64,000 nucleotides of DNA from Desulfolutivibrio sulfodismutans DSM 3696 (GCF_013376455.1 NZ_CP045504.1:1405501-1469500), one strand, 5' to 3'; positions 42,309 through 51,407 are shown, counted from the stretch's first letter. The notes: a model not told the origin generated them from the letters alone. Program-made: numbers and translations.

Positions 42309-42346
42309 CCTATCCGCCCAACATCATCGGATTCGCCTGCCCATGA
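42305..42346 (+). pseudogene. Thirteen-codon remnant resembling the start of MvhD
   Basis: An ATG overlaps the hdrB stop (ATGA) after a strong ggaggagg site, and reads MTYPPNIIGFACP before a TGA. The pattern P-x-I-I-G-F-x-C is how MvhD, the hydrogenase iron-sulfur subunit that joins Hdr complexes, begins (usually followed by a W-C). No MvhD sequence follows in any frame. The likeliest reading is a 3' deletion of an mvhD gene; a chance short frame cannot be excluded. Confidence 0.45.
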
Positions 42347-42381
42347 GGCCCTCCGCCGTTCAGGCCGCCTCGCATTCGCCG

Positions 42382-42415
42382 AAAAAACGGGGGACCGGCC
42401 GCAACCGATCCCCCG
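42382..42415 (-). terminator. Terminator of the RRM protein gene
   Basis: The stem cgggggaccgg (42388-42398) / ccgatcccccg (42405-42415) is followed on the minus strand by six T (42382-42387). It lies 52 bases beyond the RRM gene stop and just after the hdr operon on the other strand. Confidence 0.8.
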
Positions 42416-42466
42416 CGAAGCACGAGCTGAAACCATCCGACCGTCACCGGTCAGAGTCATCCCATA

Positions 42467-42769
42467 CTACCAAGAACGACGGGGCGGACGGCCGTCGCCA
42501 CCGCCGCCGCCGGGACGGCGCGGAGCGCGCTCCTGGGCCTCGTTGACCCGCAGGTTGCGGCCCTGGAAGGGCTTGCCGTCAAGGGCCTCGACGGCCGAAG
42601 AGGCGCCCTGGTCATCCATCTCAACAAAGCCGAAGCCACGGGCGCGGCCGGTCTCGCGGTCGCTGATGAGGCTGACGGAGATAACTTCGCCGTAAGGGGA
42701 GAAATGGTCGCGAACATCGTCTTCAGAGCAGGTAAAAGGCAGATTTCCGACATACAGCTTCTTGGACAT
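42467..42769 (-). CDS. Small RRM-domain RNA-binding protein
   Basis: The 100-residue protein is one RNA-recognition motif with RNP2 LYVGNLPF at the start and RNP1 RGFGFVEM near residue 46, then a short Arg/Gly tail (RRPGGGGGDGRPPRR). Such bacterial RRM proteins bind RNA with low specificity and are often cold- or stress-induced. The ATG at 42769 follows aggag; the 26-codon extension is unsupported. It is preceded by ssb on the same strand. Confidence 0.92.
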   Translation of the reverse strand: MSKKLYVGNLPFTCSEDDVRDHFSPYGEVISVSLISDRETGRARGFGFVEMDDQGASSAVEALDGKPFQGRNLRVNEAQERAPRRPGGGGGDGRPPRRSW

Positions 42770-42900
42770 GGGTGTGACTCCTTCGGTTTTCGCATGCTTC
42801 TCATGGGATTTGGAGCCAGGATCGTACCATGGTCCAAGATTCGACAAGAATCATGTCATTGGGTTACTTGCGGGTTCTGGGGACATGCCCTCCCGCGGGC

Positions 42901-43407
42901 CTAAAAGGGAACGTCGTCCATACCGGAGGCCTCGGACGGGAAGGCCGGGCCGAGATCGTCGTCCCGACGGGGCGCGGGGCGCGTGGCCTGTCGGCCACCC
43001 TCCCCTTGCCGCTCCTGACGCGGCTGGCCGCCGTACTCGCCCGGAGGCGCGTCGGCGGTTTGGGCGCGGTCCAACCCCTGTACCGTGTGACCGGGGCTCG
43101 TAACCACGACCTCGGTCGTGTAGCGGTCCTGTCCGTCCTGGCCCTGCCATTTCCGGGTGCGTAGCGCCCCTTCGATGTACACCAACCGACCCTTGGACAG
43201 ATAGTTGCCGCAAAATTCCGCAGAGCGGCCGTATACGGCCACTCGATGCCATTCAGTCTTTTCCACCTTGTTCCCATCGCGATCACGATAGGATTCATCC
43301 GTGGCCAGATTGAAGTTGGCCACGGGGCTGCCCGAGGGGAGGTAGGTCAGTTTTGGGTCCTGGCCGAGGCGGCCAATAAGAATCACTTTATTCAGACTTC
43401 CGGCCAT
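42901..43407 (-). CDS. ssb: Single-stranded DNA-binding protein
   Basis: The 168-residue protein has a full OB-fold ([56 protein letters not shown]), a Gln/Gly/Pro linker and the acidic tip SGMDDVPF that recruits partner proteins. The ATG at 43407 follows ggaggaatcggc. It has the typical SSB length. Confidence 0.96.
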   Translation of the reverse strand: MAGSLNKVILIGRLGQDPKLTYLPSGSPVANFNLATDESYRDRDGNKVEKTEWHRVAVYGRSAEFCGNYLSKGRLVYIEGALRTRKWQGQDGQDRYTTEVVVTSPGHTVQGLDRAQTADAPPGEYGGQPRQERQGEGGRQATRPAPRRDDDLGPAFPSEASGMDDVPF

Positions 43408-43462
43408 GCCGATTCCTCCGGGCAACAAATAGGATGTAATTTAAACAAGAATAGAAACGAGG

Positions 43463-43804
43463 TCAACCCAGTCCCCGCTCCAGTTCCGATAAAGCGTCCT
43501 CTATGGCATAGCTGAGGGAATCGGCTGCCTGCGGATTCCTGGAGGCCAGGGCCTCGTCCAGTTTCCGGGCCGACTCGGCCACGGCGCGGATGCCCGGCCT
43601 GGGATCGAAGCCGCCCGAGACCGCGATATCGTCCAGGCGTACCCGGTCTTCAAGCGTCGCCACCAGTTCCAGGACGCCCGGGCCCTCCGGGGAAGGCGTC
43701 GCCTCCAGGGGATAGGCCAGCCGCACGAGTTGCGGCCAGGCCTTTTTGACCTTTGCGGGGTCGGCGGTTACGGCCGATACGCGAATTTGCAAAAATGCGC
43801 CCAC
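43463..43804 (-). CDS. Conserved-looking protein of unknown function in the acc gene cluster
   Basis: The 113-residue protein has no signal or membrane segment and I do not recognise its family. It starts with GTG at 43804 after ggaggtcgc, 16 bases after the biotin-carrier-like gene, so it is very likely its co-transcribed partner. It is acidic toward the end (AIEDALSELERGLG) and has a mixed alpha/beta pattern. The position suggests an accessory role for the carboxylase, but nothing in the sequence proves this. Confidence 0.6.
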   Translation of the reverse strand: MGAFLQIRVSAVTADPAKVKKAWPQLVRLAYPLEATPSPEGPGVLELVATLEDRVRLDDIAVSGGFDPRPGIRAVAESARKLDEALASRNPQAADSLSYAIEDALSELERGLG

Positions 43805-43820
43805 GCGACCTCCTTCACGG

Positions 43821-44471
43821 TCAATTGCGTTCTTCCCAATCGCTGTGCACCCGGTTGACCACGTCCTGGATGAGCCCCGTCTGGCTTCCGGGACACACCC
43901 CGATAAGCGGTTGACCGGCCTCCACGTTGTCGTCGTGCTGGAAATAAATGGCGTAGATGATGCCCTCGGGGCCGTCGTAGGCCAGGGGCTTCTCGCGCTT
44001 CATACGCGAGACGATGAAAAGCTCCATGCCCGGCTTGACCGTGACCGCCCGGCATCCGCCGGACTTGACCTTGATGTCCACGCTGGGGATGAAATAGTAC
44101 TTGGCCCGCTCCGGCGCGCAAAACAGGTGCAACACACGCTTTAAGATCGCGGCCACCACCTCGTCCTTGGTCAGGTAATGGCGCAGGACCATAAGCGGCG
44201 TCCCGGCCTCCACGAAAGCGCCGCTGAGCTCCAGGTGGATGGTCGCCACCTCGCCGCTGACCAGGGCGTGCAGGGGTTTGACGTTGCGCTCCCGGGTGAT
44301 GCTGGCCAAAAGCGTGCCCGGTTTTTCCAGGTAGGTTCCCGAGGGGGCCGTCACCTTGCCCCCGGGCGCCTTGACCTCGAAGGTCACGATCCCGGTGTGC
44401 GGGGCCTTGATCTCGATCTCCTCGTAGGGAGCGGCCTTTATCTCTTCCAGGACGGACTTGACGTCGATCAT
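43821..44471 (-). CDS. Biotin/lipoyl carrier-like protein with variant attachment motif
   Basis: The 216-residue protein has two biotinyl/lipoyl-like regions. The first (about 15-100) includes IKAPHTGIVTFEVKAPGG and VSGEVATIHLELSGAFVEAGTPLMVL. The second, near residue 150, has KPGMELFIVSRMKREKPLAY followed by GIIYAIYFQHDDNVEAGQPLIGV. Its SRMKR sits exactly where BCCP has EAMKM, so a modifiable lysine is kept in an unusual context. Gene context (accC and an accA/accD fusion just upstream) supports a carboxyl carrier role. Confidence 0.7.
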   Translation of the reverse strand: MIDVKSVLEEIKAAPYEEIEIKAPHTGIVTFEVKAPGGKVTAPSGTYLEKPGTLLASITRERNVKPLHALVSGEVATIHLELSGAFVEAGTPLMVLRHYLTKDEVVAAILKRVLHLFCAPERAKYYFIPSVDIKVKSGGCRAVTVKPGMELFIVSRMKREKPLAYDGPEGIIYAIYFQHDDNVEAGQPLIGVCPGSQTGLIQDVVNRVHSDWEERN

Positions 44472-44564
44472 CTTCGCCCTCCTTCCCGGGCGCTAGTCCG
44501 GCACATGCCCGGACACCCACGGCTCGCGCCTCCGCCCGCCGCGCAGGCGGCGGCCGAAGGCCTG

Positions 44565-46823
44565 TTACCGGTAATAAAGATTGCGCCCGCCGATGGTCAT
44601 AAGCGCGTTCTTGAGGTTCTTTCGGACCTCGCGGCGATCCCAGATGCCCTGGACGTGTCCCCGGGTCAGGGCCTGGTAGGCGTTGTGATAGTTGGGGGGG
44701 ATGTCGATGCCGGTGGTTTCCTTGATGACGCCGGGGCCTGCAAACCCGATGTTGGAGGAGCGCACGGCGAACTGGTAGGGCGAACAGCCCAGGAAGCTGG
44801 CCACCGGCCCGGCGTAGGAATTGGTGTCGTAGAGCACGATGTACAGCCCCCCGGCCTCAATGTAGCGCCGCACGGCCATGGTCACCCGGGGCATCTGGAT
44901 GAGCCCGTTTAGGCTCTCCTGAATGCGGATGCCGGCCGTGCCGTGGACGTAGGCCAGGAAGGGATAGTGCCTTTTGCGGGCCCGGGCCAGGGCCCGAATG
45001 AATTTCTCGCCCTCGGCCGCGCCCACGGTGCCGCCGCGAAACGGGGCGATGAGCACCGCCACCACCATTTTTTTGCCGTCGATCCGGGCCTCGTAGGTCA
45101 GGCAGGAGCTTTTCTTGCCGGTCTTTTTCTTGGCCGCCTCAAGCTTCTCCGGAAACCCCGGGTAGTCCAGGGGATTTCCGGCCTCGATCTCGGCATTGAA
45201 TTCGTGCAGGGAGTCGACGTCGAAGACATTATGGAGATACCATTGGTATTCCATGGGAAAATGGTGTCCGCAATGGCTGCACACCCCGGCGAAGTCGCCG
45301 AAAAGATCCGGGGCCCACAGGTCCGGGCAGCCGCTTTGCTTCATGTTGGGGCAGGTCACGGCCCGATCCTCGCGGGCCCGGGGGCTGATGTAGCTCCACC
45401 CCCAGTCCTCCAGGCAGGCCCCGAGCTCCGGCTGGGAGAGTTCCGTGAGCATGCGGCTTTTCTCCGCATCGCACACGGGCGCCCCCGACCGGCGGGTCAT
45501 TTTCCGAATGGGGCCGGACATCTTGTCCACCACCACCCGGAGTTCCCCCTCGACCTCGCCCAGGGCCTTGGACAGGCGTTTCTCCTGCTTGCCTAAAAAA
45601 TCGTAACGCAAGAAGGAATAGCCTGACCACACCGCGCCTTGCACCTTGGCGTACAGGCGCGAGGCCGGGGTCCGGCTGTCCACGAAGGCGTTCTCGGCCA
45701 TGCACCGGTATTTGCGGTACCGACGCCACAAAAGCCGCTCGGCGGCGGCCTCGTCCACGGACCAGCGCACGTACATGCTCTCGGCGTCGGCCGGGGACAC
45801 GTCCTTGTGGCGGCCCAGGACCATGGCCCGGAACAGCTTCATCCCGGCGATGCTCAAAAAGACCTGGTCCGTGGCCCGGATGATCTCCTGGCGCAGGTTC
45901 TTGAAGAAATCGTAGTGGTAGGGCCGGGCCCCCAGGTGGGGCTCCTGGATGATCCGATCCACATACCCCATGGACAGGTTGTCTTTGGCGGTCATCTTCA
46001 GCCGCGACGCGCAGGCCCCGATGAGTTCCGGCGGCACGCGCTGTCCCTGGCGGGTGCCGGCCTCGATGGCCGCCGCGCCCTCGGGGGAGATGACCGAATA
46101 GTAGCCGTGGGAAAACATGAGCCGGGCGTCGGACAGGCCGATGGCCTCGGCCCCGCCGGAACCGCCTTCGGAAATGACGCTGACCACCGGCACCTTGAGC
46201 CCGGCCATCTCATAGAGATTGCGGGCGATCTGCTGGGCCGCGCCGGGATAGTCCTCCACGGGGAAGGCCCCGGGCGTGGACACGAAGGTGTGGATGGGGA
46301 TTTTCTCGGTCTCGGCGACCTTCATGTACTGCAAGGCCTTGGCGTTGCCCCAGGGCTTGACCGAGCCGCCGTTGCGAAACTCCTGCCCGTGCCCCTTTTC
46401 CTGGCCGATGACCATGACCGGCTGGTGGTGGACCTTGTCCCCCCGGCGGCGGGTGATGTAGGCCCGGGCGATGAGCATGCTGGGGTCGATGCTGTATTCG
46501 TCCTGGCCGCCGATCTCGGTGTAGTTGTCGTAGACGTTTTCCAGGATGTCCTTGAGGCTGACGCGCTGGGGGTGGCGCACGATGCGCACCACGTCCATGG
46601 CGGAAAGCTCGGCGTCGAGCTTTTTCTCCAGGAAGACGAACAGATCTTCAAGCTGCTGCAAAAGCCTGGCCGCCTCCTGGGGGGAGGCCAATCTTTCGCG
46701 TTCCCCAAATTCCCGAAGCTTCGATTCCAAGAGGGTGATGTTGGCGTTTTCCCTGGAACCGAAAATATCCCGTATGTATCCCAGCCGCTCGGACAACTCG
46801 GCGATGCGTTTCTCCGTATCCAT
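44565..46823 (-). CDS. Fused acetyl-CoA carboxylase carboxyltransferase (AccA-AccD order)
   Basis: The 752-residue protein joins an AccA-like alpha half (to about 330; the HHQPVMVIGQEKGHG and GGSGGAEAIGLSDARLM motifs) with an AccD-like beta half. The beta half has a four-cysteine zinc ribbon (CPNMKQSGC ... CSHCGHHF, near residues 490-520) and LAYVHGTAGIRIQESLNGLIQM. The enzyme transfers carboxyl from carboxybiotin to acetyl-CoA or a relative. In bacteria the halves are usually separate genes, or fused with the beta part first, so this order is notable. It lies 77 bases after accC. Confidence 0.88.
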   Translation of the reverse strand: MDTEKRIAELSERLGYIRDIFGSRENANITLLESKLREFGERERLASPQEAARLLQQLEDLFVFLEKKLDAELSAMDVVRIVRHPQRVSLKDILENVYDNYTEIGGQDEYSIDPSMLIARAYITRRRGDKVHHQPVMVIGQEKGHGQEFRNGGSVKPWGNAKALQYMKVAETEKIPIHTFVSTPGAFPVEDYPGAAQQIARNLYEMAGLKVPVVSVISEGGSGGAEAIGLSDARLMFSHGYYSVISPEGAAAIEAGTRQGQRVPPELIGACASRLKMTAKDNLSMGYVDRIIQEPHLGARPYHYDFFKNLRQEIIRATDQVFLSIAGMKLFRAMVLGRHKDVSPADAESMYVRWSVDEAAAERLLWRRYRKYRCMAENAFVDSRTPASRLYAKVQGAVWSGYSFLRYDFLGKQEKRLSKALGEVEGELRVVVDKMSGPIRKMTRRSGAPVCDAEKSRMLTELSQPELGACLEDWGWSYISPRAREDRAVTCPNMKQSGCPDLWAPDLFGDFAGVCSHCGHHFPMEYQWYLHNVFDVDSLHEFNAEIEAGNPLDYPGFPEKLEAAKKKTGKKSSCLTYEARIDGKKMVVAVLIAPFRGGTVGAAEGEKFIRALARARKRHYPFLAYVHGTAGIRIQESLNGLIQMPRVTMAVRRYIEAGGLYIVLYDTNSYAGPVASFLGCSPYQFAVRSSNIGFAGPGVIKETTGIDIPPNYHNAYQALTRGHVQGIWDRREVRKNLKNALMTIGGRNLYYR

Positions 46824-46900
46824 ATGTCCCGTCTTCGTACCTGCGCGCTGTTGCAGCCGGGGGTGTTCCCGGCCTGCCGCCGCCGTCGATGGTGTCTTTT

Positions 46901-48319
46901 TTAAAAATGAAGAAGTGCGGCGGTTTTGTCCCGTAAAAAAGAGACGTTGGACCGCAGGGGCGCTCCCGCCTGGTCCTCGCCCGTAAGAATTATGTCGTCC
47001 AAAAAGGACACCCCACGGGCCTTGGCGTCGGCCAGATCGCGGCCCCAGACGATGGCCAGGGCCAGATTGGGATCATATTCCGTGGGGATCATATAGGACG
47101 CATCCCCCGGGATATGCGAGTGAAATTTCAGCCATGGCTGCGCCTTGGGCGTGAACCGGTCGATGCGCCCCACCCAGGGCGTGAAACGGTTGGCCGGATC
47201 CTCGGCGATGATCCGGTATTCGATGCCCACACCCTCAAACGTGATGTCCTTTTGATCATAGCCAAGGCTGTCGCCCAAGGCCAGCCGAATCTGCTCGGCG
47301 ATGATATCCACCCCGTCCCGGCCGCGAATCCGGGCGATGGCCGCAGAAACCCCGTTTTCCACCTGGATGCGGGTGTTGACCTCCATGAGGAAGGGCTGCC
47401 CCGTGGGGGAGACGATCCACTCCCAGGTGCCCACGTTGTCGTAGCCGACCTCCCGGGCCATGGCCAGGGAGAAGGACACGATGTCGTCCATCACCTTTTT
47501 GGCGTTGAAGGCGTAATGGATCTCCTCGGGCCGAAATCCCGGGGCCACCTCAATGCGTTTCTGGCGACCCGTGGACTGCACCGAGCAGTTGCGGGTGCCG
47601 AAATGCATGATGCCCTTGCCCGTGCGGTCGGCCACGATCTGGACTTCCAGGTGGTTGAAGTCGAAGATGCGCTGCTCGATCAAGACGCCCTCGTCGTGGA
47701 ACTGGCGCTTGGCGTAGTTGCGCACCCGGCGATAGACCGTCTTGAACTGGTCGATGTCGTGGATTTCCTCGATGCCCATGCCGCCGCCCCCGGCCGAGGC
47801 CTTGACCAGGACCACGGAATTCTCCACGCCCTGTTCGGCCTGGAAGGCGAACAGCGTCTCGGCGATCTCCTCGGCCTCCAGTTCGTCATAGACCGGCCGG
47901 TCCGAGCCGGGCACGGTGGGGATGGACAGGCTGCGGGCCAGGCGTTTGGTGTTGATTTTGTCGCCCAGGGACCGGATGATGCGCCAGGACGGGCCGACAA
48001 AGACCAGCGGATGGGTGCGTTCCGTCACCCGGCGGGCGAACCGGAAATCCTCGGCAAAAAAACCGTAGCCCGGATGGATGGCCGTGGCCTTGGCATGGTC
48101 GGCGACGGCCAGAACCTCGTTGGCGTCGTGGTAGGAACTGACCCGGAAGAGGCGGGAGTCCCCGCCGAGCTGCCGGGCCAGGGCGGCATGCCCCGAGGCC
48201 GCGTCTTCTTTCGTATATATGCAGACAAAATCAAGGCCCAGCCTGCGGCAAGCCTGGACGATGCGCATGGCGATCTCGCCCCGGTTGGCCACCAGAACCT
48301 TATGCTTGGTATCGATCAC
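46901..48319 (-). CDS. accC: Biotin carboxylase
   Basis: The 472-residue ATP-grasp enzyme carboxylates the carrier's biotin. Motifs: VLVANRGEIAMRIVQAC at the start, IHPGYGFFAEDFRFAR near residue 80, the glycine-rich loop KASAGGGGMGI near 170, and EVNTRIQVENGVS near 300. These cover the ATP-binding and catalytic residues. It is about 25 residues longer than E. coli AccC. It is 15 bases downstream of the pilZ gene and upstream of the carboxyltransferase fusion. Confidence 0.93.
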   Translation of the reverse strand: MIDTKHKVLVANRGEIAMRIVQACRRLGLDFVCIYTKEDAASGHAALARQLGGDSRLFRVSSYHDANEVLAVADHAKATAIHPGYGFFAEDFRFARRVTERTHPLVFVGPSWRIIRSLGDKINTKRLARSLSIPTVPGSDRPVYDELEAEEIAETLFAFQAEQGVENSVVLVKASAGGGGMGIEEIHDIDQFKTVYRRVRNYAKRQFHDEGVLIEQRIFDFNHLEVQIVADRTGKGIMHFGTRNCSVQSTGRQKRIEVAPGFRPEEIHYAFNAKKVMDDIVSFSLAMAREVGYDNVGTWEWIVSPTGQPFLMEVNTRIQVENGVSAAIARIRGRDGVDIIAEQIRLALGDSLGYDQKDITFEGVGIEYRIIAEDPANRFTPWVGRIDRFTPKAQPWLKFHSHIPGDASYMIPTEYDPNLALAIVWGRDLADAKARGVSFLDDIILTGEDQAGAPLRSNVSFLRDKTAALLHF

Positions 48320-48334
48320 GCTGTCTTTATCCCG

Positions 48335-48787
48335 CTATGGGTTGCCGTCTTTTGAGGGGAGGGCCGTCTCTTGATCCCCGGGCTGCTTGTCCCGGGTCTC
48401 CGCCGCCTGCTTTGCGGCCAGTTCCCGGGCCTTGCGCAGGTCGATAAGCCGCTTTTGAACCTCGAGGACCAGTTTGTCCAGCCGTTGCTCCATCCGGCGG
48501 TCGAGCCCGGAAAAATCCAGGCCCACAACACCCTCTCCGAGCACCCGGACCACCTTCACGGGCATATCCCGCAAGAAGGGCCGGTGGTGGATCTCCAAAT
48601 CCAGAACGAGGGACTCTCCCTGTCGGAAACTTGAGGTTTCGTCAAGCAGGGCCAGTCCGGTGGCGCTGACATCCTTGACCGGGTAGGCCCGGTCATGGGC
48701 ATGCACCCGGGCGTCGAGTCCCACCACCCTGGCCCTGAAGGCCCGGCGGGGACGTTCTTCGCCCTCAATGGTAAAGTCGAATTCCAT
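48335..48787 (-). CDS. PilZ-domain cyclic-di-GMP receptor protein
   Basis: The 150-residue protein has the PilZ signature: RRAFR near residue 14 (RxxxR), DVSATGLAL near 39 (DxSxxG) and VGLDF near 88, followed by a charged coiled-coil-like tail. These residues bind cyclic di-GMP. It lies just downstream of motA-motB on the same strand, so it may tune the flagellar motor, as YcgR does. The HD-GYP kinase elsewhere in the window could lower its ligand. Confidence 0.88.
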   Translation of the reverse strand: MEFDFTIEGEERPRRAFRARVVGLDARVHAHDRAYPVKDVSATGLALLDETSSFRQGESLVLDLEIHHRPFLRDMPVKVVRVLGEGVVGLDFSGLDRRMEQRLDKLVLEVQKRLIDLRKARELAAKQAAETRDKQPGDQETALPSKDGNP

Positions 48788-48873
48788 GCCGTCCGCCTCG
48801 CGTCCATACGCGCCTTTCGCGCGTCGCGCCTGGGAAAATCACGACTCGTGGCGTATTGCGCCCCGGGCGGCCG

Positions 48874-49614
48874 CTATTCTCCGATCCATCGTTCCAGCAC
48901 GAATTCCACCCGCCGGTTCCCGGCTCTGTTTTCCTCGGTGCTGTTCGGATAAAGAGGTTCTAAATCAGCTAATCCCGTGGCTGTCAATCGATTCGGGGGC
49001 ATCCCCCGGCCCACCAGGTAGCGCAGCACGTTCACGGCGCGCATGGCCGAGAGCTCCCAGTTGTCGTGGAACCGCGACCCGGGAGGCGGAGGCTGGTCGT
49101 CGGTAAATCCCCGGATGTTGACCCGCTCCCCGGGCATCTTGATCAAAAAATCGAACATGGTGTCCAAAAGGGCCTTGCCCTTGGCGGCAAGCTCAGCTGA
49201 ATCCTTGTCGAAGAGCACGCCCGAGGGCATGTTCAGGGTGATCTTTCCGGCCTCCAGGGTGGCCGCCACCACGCCCTCCACACCCTTGCTGGAGACGTAG
49301 GAACGAAAATCGTTATACACCTTGCGCTGTTCGTTTATGATCTGCTGTTTGAGTTTGGCCTGCTCCACCATGACCGAGACATCCTGGACCGATATCGGCG
49401 AGGTCATGAGCTCCTTGCCTTTGGCGCCCATGGCCTTTTTCACCGACTGGAAGGAATCGGTAAATTTCTTGGTGTCCAGGGAGGACATGGAAAAAAGCAG
49501 GATGAAAAAGGCCATGAGCAACATGGACAGGTCGGCCAGGGTGGTCAGCCACTCGTTGGGAACCTCGGACTCCGTCTCGTCCTCAAAGCCTTCTATTTCA
49601 TCCCCGGCGCTCAT
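48874..49614 (-). CDS. motB: MotB-type flagellar motor stator protein
   Basis: The 246-residue protein has one N-terminal membrane helix with the proton/ion-binding aspartate (WLTTLADLSMLLMAFFILLFS, near residue 28) and a C-terminal OmpA-like peptidoglycan-binding domain (RGFTDDQPPPPG, NWELSAMRAVNVLRYLV, RRVEFVL). The ATG at 49614 follows gggagcg and overlaps motA by 17 bases, typical of this stator pair. Confidence 0.92.
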   Translation of the reverse strand: MSAGDEIEGFEDETESEVPNEWLTTLADLSMLLMAFFILLFSMSSLDTKKFTDSFQSVKKAMGAKGKELMTSPISVQDVSVMVEQAKLKQQIINEQRKVYNDFRSYVSSKGVEGVVAATLEAGKITLNMPSGVLFDKDSAELAAKGKALLDTMFDFLIKMPGERVNIRGFTDDQPPPPGSRFHDNWELSAMRAVNVLRYLVGRGMPPNRLTATGLADLEPLYPNSTEENRAGNRRVEFVLERWIGE

Positions 49615-50359
49615 AGCGACGCTCCCTGGGGGCAATGAAAGACGATAGCTTCTCGTACACGAGCCTGGGGTTGTTGTTTTCCAGGATGCACTTGGCCCCT
49701 TCGAAGATGATCTCCAGTTGCAGGGTCTCGTTCAGGGTTCTGGAGCGCAGTTTCCCGGCTACGGGCAAAAAGAACAGGGTGGACAGCAACGCCCCGTAAA
49801 ACGTGGTGATGATGGCCACGGCCATGGCCGGGCCGATGGATTTGGGGTCGTCGAGCCTGGCCAGCATCTGGATGAGCCCGATCAGCGTGCCGATCATGCC
49901 GTAAGACGGGGAAAATCCGGCCAGGGACTTGAACACGCTCTCCCCCACGGCGTGGCGGCGCTTCATGGAACCGATTTCAATGCGCAACGTCTCCCGGATG
50001 AGTCCGGCGTCGGCATTGTCGGCAATGAGCTGACAGGCCTTTTTGAGGATGGCGTTTTCGGTCTGGATGTTCTCCAGGGCCAAAAGACCCTCGCGGCGGC
50101 TGATCTCGGCGATGCGCACCATCATGTTCACCACCTCGCCGTCTTTGACCTTGCGCGAGGCGAAAATCTTCATGCCCGCTGAAAAGGCCTGAAAGACCTC
50201 TTCAAAAGGATAGGTAACGCAGATGGAGGCCAATGTTCCTCCGACGACGATCATCAGACTCGGCACGTCGAAAAACTGTAATAACGAGCCGCCCATGAAG
50301 ATCGCGCCGAGAACCAGCGTGAGCCCCGTGGACAGACCAAGCAAGGTGGCTATATCCAT
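49598..50359 (-). CDS. motA: MotA-type flagellar motor stator protein
   Basis: The 253-residue protein has four membrane helices and the MotA/PomA patterns GGTLASICVTYPFEEV near residue 50 and SPSYGMIGTLIGLIQMLARL with AVAIITTFYGALLS in the C-terminal half. Short charged loops between them would contact the rotor. The ATG at 50359 fits the family start; the 50-codon longer frame has no homology. It starts the motA-motB-pilZ run. Confidence 0.93.
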   Translation of the reverse strand: MDIATLLGLSTGLTLVLGAIFMGGSLLQFFDVPSLMIVVGGTLASICVTYPFEEVFQAFSAGMKIFASRKVKDGEVVNMMVRIAEISRREGLLALENIQTENAILKKACQLIADNADAGLIRETLRIEIGSMKRRHAVGESVFKSLAGFSPSYGMIGTLIGLIQMLARLDDPKSIGPAMAVAIITTFYGALLSTLFFLPVAGKLRSRTLNETLQLEIIFEGAKCILENNNPRLVYEKLSSFIAPRERRYERRG

Positions 50360-50576
50360 ACCGTAAATCCCGCTCGTTGCCCCGTGCTGCTCCCTGCTTG
50401 AAACGGCCGACACATCCCCAGGGTAAAGAACCGTACGGCCATACGAACCCTGCGAACACCCCCCCGGACATCCTGAACGCATGGACAAGGCCCATGCCGA
50501 CGCCTGCAAAAGCCTCCCCTTTTCCAGACGCCCTATTCATGATAGCCTGGGGTAAACCCTACCCAGCGAGAAATAC

Positions 50577-51407
50577 ATGCAAAATCCATCAGATGTAAAG
50601 CGCGCGTCGCGCCATGTGGCCAGCCTTCTGCACGCGCCGGAAAAAAACGCCGTCGGGATGATCTTGGGCACCGGCCTGGGAGGGCTGACGGATCGCCTGC
50701 AGCACCCCGTCTCCGTTGACTATGGCGATATTCCGGAGTTCCCCCGGGCCACGGTGGAGGGGCATCGGGGCCGCTTGGTGCGTGGCCGTCTGGCCGGGAG
50801 GGACGTGTTTTTGCTGAGCGGCCGCTTCCACCTCTACGAGGGCTATTCCCCGGCCATGGTGTGCATGGGCGTGCGCCTGCTTGGCGAGATGGGCATATCC
50901 CGGCTCATTGTGAGCAACGCCGCCGGGGGGCTCAATCCCCGGTTCGAGACCGGCTCGCTCATGGCCATCACCGACCATGTCAATCTGACCGGAAAAAGCC
51001 CTCTCACCGGGGAAAACCACGCCCCCTGGGGGCCGCGCTTCCCGGACATGTCCCGGGTCTATTCCCCGCGCCTGCTGGATATTGCCCGGCAATGCGCCCT
51101 GTCCTCGAGCGTCCGCCTGGAACAGGGGGTCTACGCCGGAGTGACCGGCCCGCAAATGGAAACCCCGGCCGAGACCCGCATGCTGCGCCTGCTCGGGGCC
51201 GACGCCGTGGGCATGTCCACGGTGCTCGAGGTCGTGGCCGCCCGGCATATGGGCATGGAGATCCTGGGGCTGTCCTGCATAACCAACGTGAACCTGCCGG
51301 ACAGTATGGTCGAAACGAGCCTTGCCGACGTGTTGGCGGCGGCGGGAAAGGCCGAAGGACGCCTCAGCGCCCTGGTCACGGCCATCCTGGGCGATCCGGC
51401 GTTCTAA
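50577..51407 (+). CDS. Purine nucleoside phosphorylase
   Basis: The 276-residue trimeric-type PNP cleaves inosine and guanosine with phosphate. Visible motifs: VGMILGTGLGGLTDRL at the phosphate site, GHRGRLVRG, LIVSNAAGGLNPRF, TGPQMETPAETRML and the late VEVVAARH-type VLEVVAARHMG with CITN. It is divergent from motA and convergent with the PqqD-like gene; the two stop codons overlap by 3 to 4 bases (CTAA). The upstream 217-base gap shows no clear promoter. Confidence 0.93.
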   Translation: MQNPSDVKRASRHVASLLHAPEKNAVGMILGTGLGGLTDRLQHPVSVDYGDIPEFPRATVEGHRGRLVRGRLAGRDVFLLSGRFHLYEGYSPAMVCMGVRLLGEMGISRLIVSNAAGGLNPRFETGSLMAITDHVNLTGKSPLTGENHAPWGPRFPDMSRVYSPRLLDIARQCALSSSVRLEQGVYAGVTGPQMETPAETRMLRLLGADAVGMSTVLEVVAARHMGMEILGLSCITNVNLPDSMVETSLADVLAAAGKAEGRLSALVTAILGDPAF

